A stretch of DNA of 64,000 nt from Micromonospora sp. WMMD1155 (GTDB lineage: Bacteria; Actinomycetota; Actinomycetes; Mycobacteriales; Micromonosporaceae), in the NCBI RefSeq assembly GCF_029581275.1, contig NZ_CP120742.1, positions 5,952,501-6,016,500 on the forward strand, given 5' to 3'. This document shows positions 24,485 through 32,325 of the stretch, piece after piece. The notes under the pieces are model-generated. The model was not told the DNA's origin. It did no database searches and saw only the letters and a program-made list of their open reading frames with translations. Made by a program: the position numbers and the translations under genes. Positions within the stretch are counted from its first letter, which is position 1. Every line of letters begins with the position of its first letter.

Positions 24485-25563
24485 TCGATGCCGGGCGGGC
24501 GGCGCCCGCCGACGGGTCGGCCACGACCGGCCGCCCGGTGCACGTCGTCCTGCCCGGCGACATCGACGACCCGGCCACCCCGAGCGGTGGCAACACGTAC
24601 GACCGGCGGATCTGTTCCGGGCTCGGCGAGCACGGCTGGTCGGTGCGTGAGCACCCGGTGCCCGGTGCGTGGCCGGACCCCGACCCGGTCGACCGGGCGA
24701 GGCTGGCCGAGGTCCTCGCCGCCCTGCCCGACGACGCCGTGGTGCTGCTCGACGGCCTGATCGCCTCGACCGTGCCCGACCTCCTCGCCCCGCACGCCCG
24801 GCGGCTGCGTCTGGTCGTCCTCGTCCACCTGCCGTTCGACGACGAGGCCGAGGCCCGCGCGCTGGCGACCGCGCGGGCCGTCGTGACCACCAGCGAGTGG
24901 ACCCGCCGCCACCTGGTGGCCCGCCACCGGACCCTCGCCGACCGGGTCCGGGCCGCGCCGCCCGGGGTGCGACCGGCGCCGCCGGCACCCGGCTCGGCCG
25001 CCGGCGGACGGCTGCTCTGCGTCGCGGCGGTCACCCACCACAAGGGGTACGACGTACTCGTCGACGCGTTGTCCACGGTGGTCGGGCTGCCCTGGACGAT
25101 GGTGTGCGCGGGCACCCTGGACCGGGAGCCGGATCTCGTGCGACGGCTGCGCGAGCGGCTCACCGGCGCGGGTCTCACCGAGCGGGTGCGATTCGCGGGT
25201 CCGCTGACCGGTGCGGCGCTGGACGCCGCGTACGCCGAGGCCGACCTGCTGGTGCTGCCGTCCCGGGGCGAGACGTTCGGCATGGTCGTCACCGAGGCGC
25301 TGGCCCGTGGCCTGCCGGTGCTGACCACCGAGGTCGGTGGGCTCCCGGAGGCCCTCGGGTACGCGCCCGACGGGGACCGGCCGGGCCTGCTGGTCGCGCC
25401 GCACGACCCGGCCGCGCTGGCCGGGGCGCTGGTCCGTTGGCTGACCGACGACGCGTTGCGGGCCCGGTTGCGGCATGCCGCCCTGGCCCGCCGCGACACC
25501 CTGACCGACTGGCCGGTGACGACCGCGCTGCTGGCCGCCGCGCTGAAGGAGGTGGCGGGATGA
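24481..25563 (+). CDS. Glycosyltransferase family 4 (GT-B)
   Basis: 360 residues. N-terminal GT-B half: [20 protein letters not shown] with the glycine-rich acceptor loop, then [12 protein letters not shown] and [13 protein letters not shown]-terminal nucleotide-sugar half: [40 protein letters not shown], and the E-x7-E signature [19 protein letters not shown]. These are GT4 retaining-transferase hallmarks (UDP- or GDP-sugars). The GTG overlaps the PTPS-like stop and the stop overlaps the methyltransferase ATG, so three proteins are translationally chained. It suggests the cluster product, or its lipid carrier, is glycosylated. No signal peptide; cytoplasmic. Confidence 0.87.
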   Translation: MIDAGRAAPADGSATTGRPVHVVLPGDIDDPATPSGGNTYDRRICSGLGEHGWSVREHPVPGAWPDPDPVDRARLAEVLAALPDDAVVLLDGLIASTVPDLLAPHARRLRLVVLVHLPFDDEAEARALATARAVVTTSEWTRRHLVARHRTLADRVRAAPPGVRPAPPAPGSAAGGRLLCVAAVTHHKGYDVLVDALSTVVGLPWTMVCAGTLDREPDLVRRLRERLTGAGLTERVRFAGPLTGAALDAAYAEADLLVLPSRGETFGMVVTEALARGLPVLTTEVGGLPEALGYAPDGDRPGLLVAPHDPAALAGALVRWLTDDALRARLRHAALARRDTLTDWPVTTALLAAALKEVAG

Positions 25564-26378
25564 CCGTCGAGGAGACCCTGTCGTTCGCCGACTGGCTGCG
25601 GCTGCGCGAGCCGGCCGACGCGGCGGCGCGTGCCGAGGACCTGCTGGACGCCGTCCGCCCCCGGCTGGCCGGCGCGACCCCGACCGTCATCCACGACCTG
25701 GGAAGCGGCACCGGCTCGATGAGCCGGTGGGTGGCCGCGCGCCTACCCGGCCCGCAGCACTGGGTGCTGCACGACCGGGACGGGGATCTGCTGGCCCGGG
25801 TCGCCGAGGGCATGACCGGGGTGGTGGCGGCCGACGGCGCCCCGGTGACCGTCAGCACCCGCTGCGGTGACCTCACCCGGCTCGACGCCGCCGACCTGGC
25901 CGATGCCTCCCTGGTCACCGCGTCGGCGCTGCTGGACATGCTCACCGCCGAGGAGGTCGACCGGGTGGTGGCCGCCTGTGTCGGCCGCCCCACCATCTTC
26001 GCCGTCTCGGTGACCGGGCGGGTCCGGCTCACCCCGGCCGACCCGCTGGACGAGGTGGTCGAGGCCGCGTTCAACGAGCACCAGCGGCGCACCGTCGACG
26101 GTCGCCGACTGCTCGGGCCGGACGCGGTCGCCGCCACCGCCGCCGCGTTCGCCCGGCACGGTGTCGACGTACGGGAGCGGCCCAGCCCGTGGCGGCTCGG
26201 CCCGGAGCAGGCCGACCTCGCCGCCGAGTGGCTGCGGGGTTGGCTGGGCGCGGCGTGCGAGCAGCGCCCCGACCTGGCCGGTCCCGCCCGGGCGTACGCC
26301 CGTCGTCGGCTGGACGAGGCGGCGGCCGGACAGCTCACCGTGCTGGTCGAGCACAGTGACCTCCTCGCCGGTGGATGA
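25560..26378 (+). CDS. Class I SAM-dependent methyltransferase
   Basis: 272 residues. The SAM-binding motif I is TVIHDLGSGTGSMSRWVAAR (about 42-61), an acidic second strand is HWVLHDRDGDLL, and ASLVTASALLDMLTAEEVDR follows as motif II/post-II. The C-terminal helical part (HQRRTVDGRRLLGPDAVAAT; AEWLRGWLGAACEQRPDLAG) is not from a family I can name. The ATG overlaps the glycosyltransferase stop (ATGA). Probably methylates the small molecule made by this cluster; position of methylation unknown. Confidence 0.83.
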   Translation: MTVEETLSFADWLRLREPADAAARAEDLLDAVRPRLAGATPTVIHDLGSGTGSMSRWVAARLPGPQHWVLHDRDGDLLARVAEGMTGVVAADGAPVTVSTRCGDLTRLDAADLADASLVTASALLDMLTAEEVDRVVAACVGRPTIFAVSVTGRVRLTPADPLDEVVEAAFNEHQRRTVDGRRLLGPDAVAATAAAFARHGVDVRERPSPWRLGPEQADLAAEWLRGWLGAACEQRPDLAGPARAYARRRLDEAAAGQLTVLVEHSDLLAGG

Positions 26379-26444
26379 ACCGTTCACGCCCGGGGTACGT
26401 GGACTAGGGCAAGTGGACGATCTTCAAGGGGAGGGCCGACGCCG

Positions 26445-27383
26445 ATGTTCTGGGCCTGGGCACGAGTGGTCGGTGGGGTGGGTCTGCTCGCCGTCCTGTT
26501 GTGGCAGGTGGGCAGCGGCCCGTTCCTCGCCGGGGTGCGGCTGATCGACGCGCCCGCGTTGGGCGCGGCGCTGGCCATCGGGGTGCTCACCACGGTCTGC
26601 GCGGCCTGGCGGTGGAGCCTGGTCGCCGGCGGCCTCGGCGTACGGCTGCCGCTGGCGACCGCGGTGGCGCACTGCTACCGGGCGGTGTTCCTCAACGCCA
26701 CCCTGCCGGGCGGGATGCTCGGCGACGTGCACCGGGCGGTCCGCCACGGCCGTGACGCCGGTGACGTGAGCCGGGGCATCCGCGCGGTGGTCTGGGAACG
26801 TACCGCCGGGCAGGTGGTCCTGGTCGGCGTCGCGCTGGTGGTGCTCGCGGCCTTCCCGTCGCCGGTGCGCCCGTACCTGCCGCTCGCCGCCGCGTTGCTT
26901 CTCGGAGGCGGGCTGGTCGCCGTGCTGGTGGCCCGGGCCGTGCCGAACGCCGGCCCCTCCCGCTGGGCGCGGGCGCTGCGCACCGCCGTCGCGGACGTAC
27001 GCTCCGGCCTGCTGGCCCGGCGCACCTGGCTCGGCGTGCTGATCGCCTCCGCGGTGATGGTCGCCGGTCACCTGGCCACCTTCCTGGTGGCGGCACGGAC
27101 CGCCGGGTCGGACGCCCCACTGTCGCGGTTGCTGCCGTTGACGCTGCTGGCCCTGCTCGCCATGGGCCTGCCGCTGAACGTCGCCGGCTTCGGGCCACGC
27201 GAGGGGGTGGCGGCGTGGGTGTTCGGCGCGGCCGGGCTCAGCGCGGCCGAGGGTGTCGCGACCGCCACTGTCTACGGAGCACTCGTGTTGGTCGCCAGCC
27301 TGCCCGGAGCCGCCGTGCTGCTCGCCTGGAAGACCCGGACCCCGGCCCCCGCCCGGGAAGCCGCCTCCGTCGGCGGGTGTTGA
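26445..27383 (+). CDS. Lysylphosphatidylglycerol synthase transmembrane-region-like (UPF0104) membrane protein
   Basis: 312 residues with about eight membrane helices. It carries the conserved UPF0104/AglD-MprF flippase-domain features RWSLVAGGLGVRLPL, FLNATLPGGMLGDVHRAVRH, AVVWERTAGQ and PLNVAGFGPREGVAAWVFG. There is no soluble lysyl-transferase domain, so only the transport-like module is present. The ATG at 26445 is preceded by AAGGGGAGG and lies 66 bases after the methyltransferase, so it could have its own ribosome loading on the same transcript. Suggests the glycosylated product or intermediate is moved across or embedded in the membrane; this is inference. Confidence 0.82.
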   Translation: MFWAWARVVGGVGLLAVLLWQVGSGPFLAGVRLIDAPALGAALAIGVLTTVCAAWRWSLVAGGLGVRLPLATAVAHCYRAVFLNATLPGGMLGDVHRAVRHGRDAGDVSRGIRAVVWERTAGQVVLVGVALVVLAAFPSPVRPYLPLAAALLLGGGLVAVLVARAVPNAGPSRWARALRTAVADVRSGLLARRTWLGVLIASAVMVAGHLATFLVAARTAGSDAPLSRLLPLTLLALLAMGLPLNVAGFGPREGVAAWVFGAAGLSAAEGVATATVYGALVLVASLPGAAVLLAWKTRTPAPAREAASVGGC

Positions 27384-27440
27384 GTGGGTGGTGAGACGTA
27401 CGCGTCGCCGTGTGTCGGTGACGCCGGACAGAGGAGTCCC

Positions 27441-28124
27441 ATGCCCGAAGCATTGCCGGTCGCCACGATCCGTACGCAGGTCACGGTGCCGTTGACGTTC
27501 CCCGACGGCTACGCCACGACCGTCCGGGTGTTCACGTTCAAGGGCCTGGTGGACGGTCGGGAGCACCTGGCCTTCGGCCTGGGCGACTGGGCGGGCGCAC
27601 TGGACCGGCTCGCCGCCGGGGGAGACCCCCCGCTGGTCCGCCCGCACAGTGAGTGCCTGACCGGCGACGTGTTCGGCAGCCAACGCTGCGACTGTGGGCC
27701 GCAGTTGCACGAGGCGGTGCAGCGCATCGCGGAGACCGGCGGTTTCCTGCTCTACCTGCGGCAGGAGGGTCGGGGCATCGGCCTGTACGCCAAACTCGAC
27801 GCGTACGCGTTGCAGGACGCCGGTCTCGACACCTACCAGGCCAACGTCGCGCTGGGGCGCGGTGAGGACGAGCGGGACTACACGGCCGCCGCGCAGATGC
27901 TGGCCACGCTGGGCGTGCCGCGGATCCGACTGCTCAGCAGCAATCCCGACAAGGCCGAGCAGTTGACGCGATTGGGCGTGGACGTCGCCGAACGGGTGCC
28001 CACCAGCGTGTTCCTCTCCCCGGCCAATGCCGGCTACCTGGCCGCGAAGGCGGCCAAGGCGGCGGAGACCGAGGCGGCGGAAGCGCGGACGACTCGCACC
28101 GCCGACCGGCCCGTCTCCCGATGA
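27441..28124 (+). CDS. GTP cyclohydrolase II (RibA type, single domain)
   Basis: 227 residues; converts GTP to 2,5-diamino-6-ribosylamino-pyrimidinone 5'-phosphate, formate and pyrophosphate. Zinc ligands Cys72, Cys83 and Cys85 lie in HSECLTGDVFGSQRCDCG, followed by YLRQEGRGIGLYAKLDAYAL and EDERDY. The tyrosine equivalent to E. coli RibA Tyr105 (Tyr122, in LDAYALQ) is present, consistent with the full RibA reaction. LLSSNPDK replaces the usual LLTNNP-K. The Ala/Glu-rich C-terminal tail is unusual. No RibB half. The ATG at 27441 has GAGGAG upstream. It is not in a riboflavin operon, so it is probably a dedicated paralogue feeding this cluster; stop and next ATG overlap (ATGA). Confidence 0.9.
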   Translation: MPEALPVATIRTQVTVPLTFPDGYATTVRVFTFKGLVDGREHLAFGLGDWAGALDRLAAGGDPPLVRPHSECLTGDVFGSQRCDCGPQLHEAVQRIAETGGFLLYLRQEGRGIGLYAKLDAYALQDAGLDTYQANVALGRGEDERDYTAAAQMLATLGVPRIRLLSSNPDKAEQLTRLGVDVAERVPTSVFLSPANAGYLAAKAAKAAETEAAEARTTRTADRPVSR

Positions 28125-28837
28125 ACGGCCGGTCGGAGTCCACGCGGCCGTACGTGCTGCTCAGTTGCGCCGCGTCGATCGACGGGTACATCGACGACGC
28201 CTCCGACCAACGGCTGTTGCTCTCCAACGAGGACGACCTGGACCGGGTCGACGCGGTCCGGGCCAGCTGCGACGCGATCCTGGTCGGCGCCGGCACGGTC
28301 CGCCGCGACGACCCTCGGCTGCTGGTGCGCTCGACGGACCGGCGCGCCGAACGGGTGGCGGACGGCCGACCCGCGTCGCCCGCCAAGGTCACGGTGACCG
28401 CCCAGGGTGACCTGGACCCGACCGCCCGCTTCTTCACCGCCGGTGAGTCGGCCCGACTCGTCTACTGCGCCACGGGCGCGTTGGAGAAGGCCCGGGAGCG
28501 CCTCGGCCGCCTGGCCACCGTGATCGACGCGGGAGACCCGGTCGACCCCGGGTGGATGCTGACCGACCTGGCCGCACGGGGCGTACGGCGGCTGATGGTG
28601 GAGGGCGGCGGGACGGTGCACGCCCAGTTCCTCGCCGCCGGTCTCGCCGACGAACTGCACCTGGTGGTCGCCCCGTTCTTCGTCGGCGACGGGCGGGCGC
28701 CCCGGTTCGTCGGCGACGGTCGTTTCCCCTGGCACCCCGGCCGTCGTGCCCGGCTCGCCGAAGCCCGTCAGATCGGCGACGTGGTCCTGCTCCGCTACGC
28801 CCTCTCCGACCGCTGCCCCGCCGACGACGCCACCTGA
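28121..28837 (+). CDS. RibD C-terminal (DHFR-like) pyrimidine reductase
   Basis: 238 residues: YVLLSCAASIDGYIDDASDQ, the DAILVGAGTVRRDDPRL cofactor/substrate loop, and VRRLMVEGGGTVHAQFLAAG, all standard for the RibD-C / dihydrofolate-reductase-like fold using NADPH. No deaminase domain is present. Directly coupled to the GTP cyclohydrolase II gene (ATGA), so it very likely reduces the ribosyl-pyrimidine product of that enzyme, or a later intermediate, to the ribityl form. Last gene of the seven-gene run; no clear terminator follows. Confidence 0.88.
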   Translation: MNGRSESTRPYVLLSCAASIDGYIDDASDQRLLLSNEDDLDRVDAVRASCDAILVGAGTVRRDDPRLLVRSTDRRAERVADGRPASPAKVTVTAQGDLDPTARFFTAGESARLVYCATGALEKARERLGRLATVIDAGDPVDPGWMLTDLAARGVRRLMVEGGGTVHAQFLAAGLADELHLVVAPFFVGDGRAPRFVGDGRFPWHPGRRARLAEARQIGDVVLLRYALSDRCPADDAT

Positions 28838-28878
28838 TCGTTCGCGCCTGGCTCGGCGCGATTATCGTGTCGACAGGC

Positions 28879-29222
28879 ATGCCGGTCTCCCGGATGTCCG
28901 TACCGTCCCTTGCCCTCCTGCGCTGGCAGTTCGACCTGTTGGTCCCTGCGGCGTGGCGCTGACGGCAGCTGGACCCCGGACTGGGCCGACACCGAGCCCG
29001 ACCCGATTCCGGTGCCGACGATCGGCTGGCTGACCTGGCACATGGGCTGGTGGTGGACGGTCACCATCGATCATCTTCGGGGCCGACCGCCACGGGACCG
29101 TCGTGTGGCTGCGGGGGACGCGTACCGAGTGTTGGGTGTTCTCGACAGTCTCACCGAGGCAGACCTCGACAGCGTCGCCACGTTCCCATGGCAGAACGCA
29201 GCCCATCTGATCACCAGATGCC
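28879..29222 (+). pseudogene. DinB/DUF664-family protein remnant
   Basis: Frame 1 gives the N-terminus MPVSRMSVPSLALLRWQFDL (28879-28938), then stops. A second frame continues with SLRRGADGSWTPDWADTEPD, PIPVPTIGWLTWHMGWWWTV, then VLDSLTEADLDSVATFPWQN. These are recognisable pieces of an actinobacterial DinB-like four-helix protein, but the segments that should join them (after FDL, and after RGRPPRDRR) are missing and the C-terminus is gone. A frameshift plus at least two deletions make it non-functional. Confidence 0.75.
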
Positions 29223-29306
29223 CCGGGGGCTCTGATGGGCGCGGGTGGCTTTTCGTCGCGTGGTGGTGTTCGGGTCGTTCGCTCCCGGGGCGGGTGTGGT
29301 CATGAC

Positions 29307-29348
29307 CGATATACCTCAGAGGTACATTTATGACTCTGAGGTATATCG
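29307..29348. repeat. Palindrome, ATACCTCAGAG family (second copy)
   Basis: 15-base arms CGATATACCTCAGAG (29307-29321) and CTCTGAGGTATATCG (29334-29348) pair exactly around a 12-base loop. The outer core matches the perfect palindrome at 1671-1718, with a diverged centre. It lies between two pseudogene remnants. Confidence 0.8.
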
Positions 29349-29433
29349 CTGCTCGGTAGGTCGACCTAGCCGGCGGCCGAACGCACGCTGGATACGGATT
29401 GCCGCAGCGGCCGTCACGGCGGTGCCGCGCCGT

Positions 29434-29635
29434 TCATCGGCCGGGTGGTCGTACCGACAGGTCGTGGTGGAAGAAGTCGCGGGGGTCCCAGCGGGCCTTG
29501 ACCTGTTGCAACTGTGGGTAGTTGGCGCCGTGGTAGAGGTCCGGCCAGGGGCGGGCGGCGGTGCGACGTGCGACTGGCGCTCGGTCAGCGGCGCGCGATG
29601 GTAGGCGGGCTTGGCCTTCAGCCGCCATCCCTTGC
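29434..29635 (-). pseudogene. C-terminal remnant of a berberine-bridge-type FAD oxidoreductase
   Basis: The minus strand encodes DLYHGANYPQLQQVKARWDP then RDFFHHDLSVRPPGR (29437-29541), the invariant C-terminus of BBE-like FAD-linked oxidoreductases. Just upstream, in another frame, is GWRLKAKPAYHRAPLTER, a piece normally lying well before it. The FAD-binding domain and most of the enzyme are absent. The remaining sequence between 29349 and 29880 shows no other gene I recognise. Confidence 0.7.
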
Positions 29636-29880
29636 CGTCGTCGGCCGCGTCGCCGAGTGTGGCCGCCCGCCTGCGGGCGGGAGAGGACCAGCTCGGCGTA
29701 GAGGGACCTCCCCGGGAGTCGGGTGCGCTGTGGCGGGCGCACCAGCGGCCGAAGTTGCCGACGAGCCGCCGGAGACCCGCCCGCCCACCGACCGGCCCGG
29801 CCGTCCTCGCCATGGTCGACCGCGTCGTGGCGGCGGTCTGCGCGCGCTGCTCGACGGCCCGCTGACGAATCCCGCTCGAT

Positions 29881-30345
29881 ATGGTGGCGGGCGTGCCCGA
29901 ACTGGTGAGGATCACTGAACACAACGTGGAAGCCGCGTGCCGGCTGAACGTGCGACCCGACCAGGAGAGGTACGTGTCGCCGGTCGCCTGGTCGCTCGCC
30001 GAGGCGTACGCGCAGCCGGAGATCGCCTGGCCACGTCTGATCGTCGAGGGTGACGAGATCGTCGGCTTCCTGATGGGCTTCTTCGACATCGAATGGGACC
30101 GACCGGACGACAAACGCTCGGGCCTCTGGCGGCTCAACATCGCCGCCGGGCAGCAGGGCCGGGGCTACGGCCGCTACGCGGTGGACGCCGTCCGTGCGGA
30201 GGCCCGCCGACGAGGGCACGACCGGGTCTACACGACCTGGGAGTCGGGGGAGGACGGCCCGGAGGGGTTCTACCTCAAGCTCGGGTTCCGCCCGACCGGG
30301 GAGACCAGCGGAGGTCAGGTCGTTGCCGCCCGGTCCGTCCACTGA
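29881..30345 (+). CDS. GNAT family N-acetyltransferase
   Basis: 154 residues of the spermidine/diamine-acetyltransferase-like GNAT branch: LVRITEHNVEAACRLNVRPD, LIVEGDEIVGFLMGFFDIEW, acetyl-CoA loop AAGQQGRGYGRYAVDAVRAE (Q/RxxGxG/A), and VYTTWESGEDGPEGFYLKLG with the usual C-terminal FYxKxGF. The ATG at 29881 is used; a GTG at 29893 is an alternative and neither has a strong ribosome site. Stands alone after the decayed stretch. Substrate is probably an amine; not determinable. Confidence 0.85.
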   Translation: MVAGVPELVRITEHNVEAACRLNVRPDQERYVSPVAWSLAEAYAQPEIAWPRLIVEGDEIVGFLMGFFDIEWDRPDDKRSGLWRLNIAAGQQGRGYGRYAVDAVRAEARRRGHDRVYTTWESGEDGPEGFYLKLGFRPTGETSGGQVVAARSVH

Positions 30346-30399
30346 GCGGCGGTCACCGCTGACGTCGGCGGCCGAGGAGCCGGCCCGTACGATGCTCCG

Positions 30400-30972
30400 G
30401 TGAATCTTCGGGGTACGGTCCGCGCCGATCGTCCGTTGGTGGTGCTCGCTGTCGGTGAGGAGGCCCGCTACCTGCCGCCCGACCTGCCGGTCCTGCTCAC
30501 CGGCATGGGCAAGGTGAACGCCGCCAGTGCCGTGGCCGCGGTGCTGGCCGCCGGGCCGCGCCCCTCCCTGCTGCTCAACCTGGGTACGGCCGGGGCGTTG
30601 CGGCCCGGGTGGGCCGGCATCCACGAGGTGGCCACCGTGCTCCAGCACGACCTGGACACCGAGCTGCTGCGGTCGCTCACCGGCGAGACCTACGGGGCGC
30701 CGCTGTCGCTGGCCACCGAGGGTGCGGTGCTGGCCACCGGTGACACGTTCGTGGCCGACGACGCGGCGCGGGACCGGTTGGCGCAGCGCGCCGACCTGGT
30801 CGACATGGAGGGGTACGCGGTGGCGTGGGCCGCCGCGCAGGCCGGTGTGCCGTGCCGACTGGTCAAGCAGGTCAGCGACGAGGCGGGGGAGGGCGCGGCC
30901 CGGACCTGGCGGGAGTCGGTGGACGCGTGCGCCCGCGACCTCGCCGAGTGGGCCGGTCGACACCTCGGCTGA
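30400..30972 (+). CDS. Nucleoside phosphorylase superfamily nucleosidase (MTAN-like)
   Basis: 190 residues from a GTG: LPVLLTGMGKVNAASAVAAV and PSLLLNLGTAGALRPGW are the PNP/MTAN phosphate- and base-binding motifs, and ADLVDMEGYAVAWAAAQAGV contains the M-E pair that binds ribose. LVKQVSDEAGE supplies the C-terminal catalytic aspartate. Shorter than the classic 230-residue MTA/SAH nucleosidase, matching the compact actinobacterial nucleosidases. Likely hydrolyses a purine or thio-nucleoside in the cytoplasm. Convergent with the LtrA gene, 3 bases apart. Confidence 0.83.
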   Translation: MNLRGTVRADRPLVVLAVGEEARYLPPDLPVLLTGMGKVNAASAVAAVLAAGPRPSLLLNLGTAGALRPGWAGIHEVATVLQHDLDTELLRSLTGETYGAPLSLATEGAVLATGDTFVADDAARDRLAQRADLVDMEGYAVAWAAAQAGVPCRLVKQVSDEAGEGAARTWRESVDACARDLAEWAGRHLG

Positions 30973-30975
30973 GGC

Positions 30976-32154
30976 TCAATCCCCGGGCCGCCGCACCCGT
31001 ACGCCCGGGGTGGTCTCCCGGACCGCCCCGGGGATCAGCACGTGCCCCGCCAGCCCCAGCGCGACGGCCACGACGACCAGCACCGGCGGCCAGCCACCGG
31101 CCCAGGGCAGCAGCAGCAGCGGCACGATCAGACAGGCCACCCGCCACCAGGGCACGCTCGTGGACACCAGCAGGGTGAACAACGCGCGGCCGACCACGAA
31201 CAGCGCCGGGCCGCCCACGAGCAGCACGAGCCACCGGACCGGCGTCGTCCCGGTCGGCCGGGAGACGACCAGGTCGAACGAGGCCGCCGTGGCGACCACA
31301 CCGGCCAACATCACCAGATGGGTGTACGGGGCCACCCGTGCCGGTCGCCCGCCCCGGGCCCCGGCCTCCAGCAACTCGCCGGCCCGGAAGACGTACACCT
31401 GCCAGAGCAGCAGCATGACGGCGAACGCGCAGAACAGCGAGACGACCCGGACGCCGTCGAGATCGGTACGGCTGACCCGCATGGTGGGCACCAGGATGAT
31501 GTCGCCGAGGGCCAGGATGACGAACTGCTGGTACCGCTCGCCCAGGTGCCCGGTCGTGTGTTCGTACTGGTCGATGGGCACCCGACCCAGCCAAGGCGTC
31601 GGATAGCGGGCCGCCGCGGACAGCAGGTCGATCAGGATGGCGATGGTCCAGAGCGTCCAGTTCACGTAGCCGTCCGCCGCGCCGGTGATCCAGAAGACGC
31701 CGGACGTGACGAACCAGAACAGGAACCGGCTGGCCCGGATGGTGGCCGCCCGGTGGCGCTGCCGGTACAGCGACGTGATCAGGATGATGCCGCGGAGCAC
31801 GTGCGTGCCGACGTACGAGACCGCGAAGATCAACGCGTGCCCCTCGGTGACCATGGGCAGTGACGCCGCCATCCCCACCGACCCGACCATGGCGATCATC
31901 AGGATGACCTGGATCGGTCGTTGCTGCGGATCGTAGAACTCGGTGGTGGTGGAGGTGACCGACCAGGTCCACCAGATGGCCGTCAGCATCAGCAGCACCT
32001 TCGCGCCGCCGGACCAGGACAGGTTCTCGGTGAGCAGCGTCGAGGTCAGTGCGAGGGCGGCCACGAAGACCACGTCGAAGAGCAACTCCAGCAGCGTGGC
32101 CCGGGTCGACCCGTCCGGCCGGCGTACCAGCGCCGCGGTTCCTGCGGTGGTCAT
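30976..32154 (-). CDS. Low temperature requirement protein A (LtrA) family membrane protein
   Basis: 392 residues, about eleven transmembrane helices. Family landmarks: ATLLELLFDVVFVAALALTS near the start, WWTWSVTSTTTEFYDP, and YEHTTGHLGERYQQFVILAL GD, the last being the conserved H-x-x-ER-x-x-x-x-I segment. The ATG at 32154 is preceded by GGGAGG; an open frame to 32295 is ignored. Function of the family is unclear; first linked to growth of Listeria in the cold. Confidence 0.88.
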   Translation of the reverse strand: MTTAGTAALVRRPDGSTRATLLELLFDVVFVAALALTSTLLTENLSWSGGAKVLLMLTAIWWTWSVTSTTTEFYDPQQRPIQVILMIAMVGSVGMAASLPMVTEGHALIFAVSYVGTHVLRGIILITSLYRQRHRAATIRASRFLFWFVTSGVFWITGAADGYVNWTLWTIAILIDLLSAAARYPTPWLGRVPIDQYEHTTGHLGERYQQFVILALGDIILVPTMRVSRTDLDGVRVVSLFCAFAVMLLLWQVYVFRAGELLEAGARGGRPARVAPYTHLVMLAGVVATAASFDLVVSRPTGTTPVRWLVLLVGGPALFVVGRALFTLLVSTSVPWWRVACLIVPLLLLPWAGGWPPVLVVVAVALGLAGHVLIPGAVRETTPGVRVRRPGD

Positions 32155-32325
32155 GCCCGGCCTCCCGCCGCCGCCTCCGAGGATTATCGGCGGCGGCGAC
32201 GCGGGCCGTCCCCGGATCGGCGATTCCCGCGGGTCGGGGAAGACGGCAACCGGAGGTTGCCACGGCGTCGGACGCCGGACGATGCTTGACCGCATCCATC
32301 AATCCCGATCTATTCGGAGGTTCGG

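Noticed and set aside
23091..28837. Riboflavin biosynthesis operon
   Set aside because: Only RibA and a RibD-C domain are present; the synthase, lumazine synthase, deaminase and DHBP synthase are missing, and glycosyl/methyl transferases are atypical for riboflavin loci.
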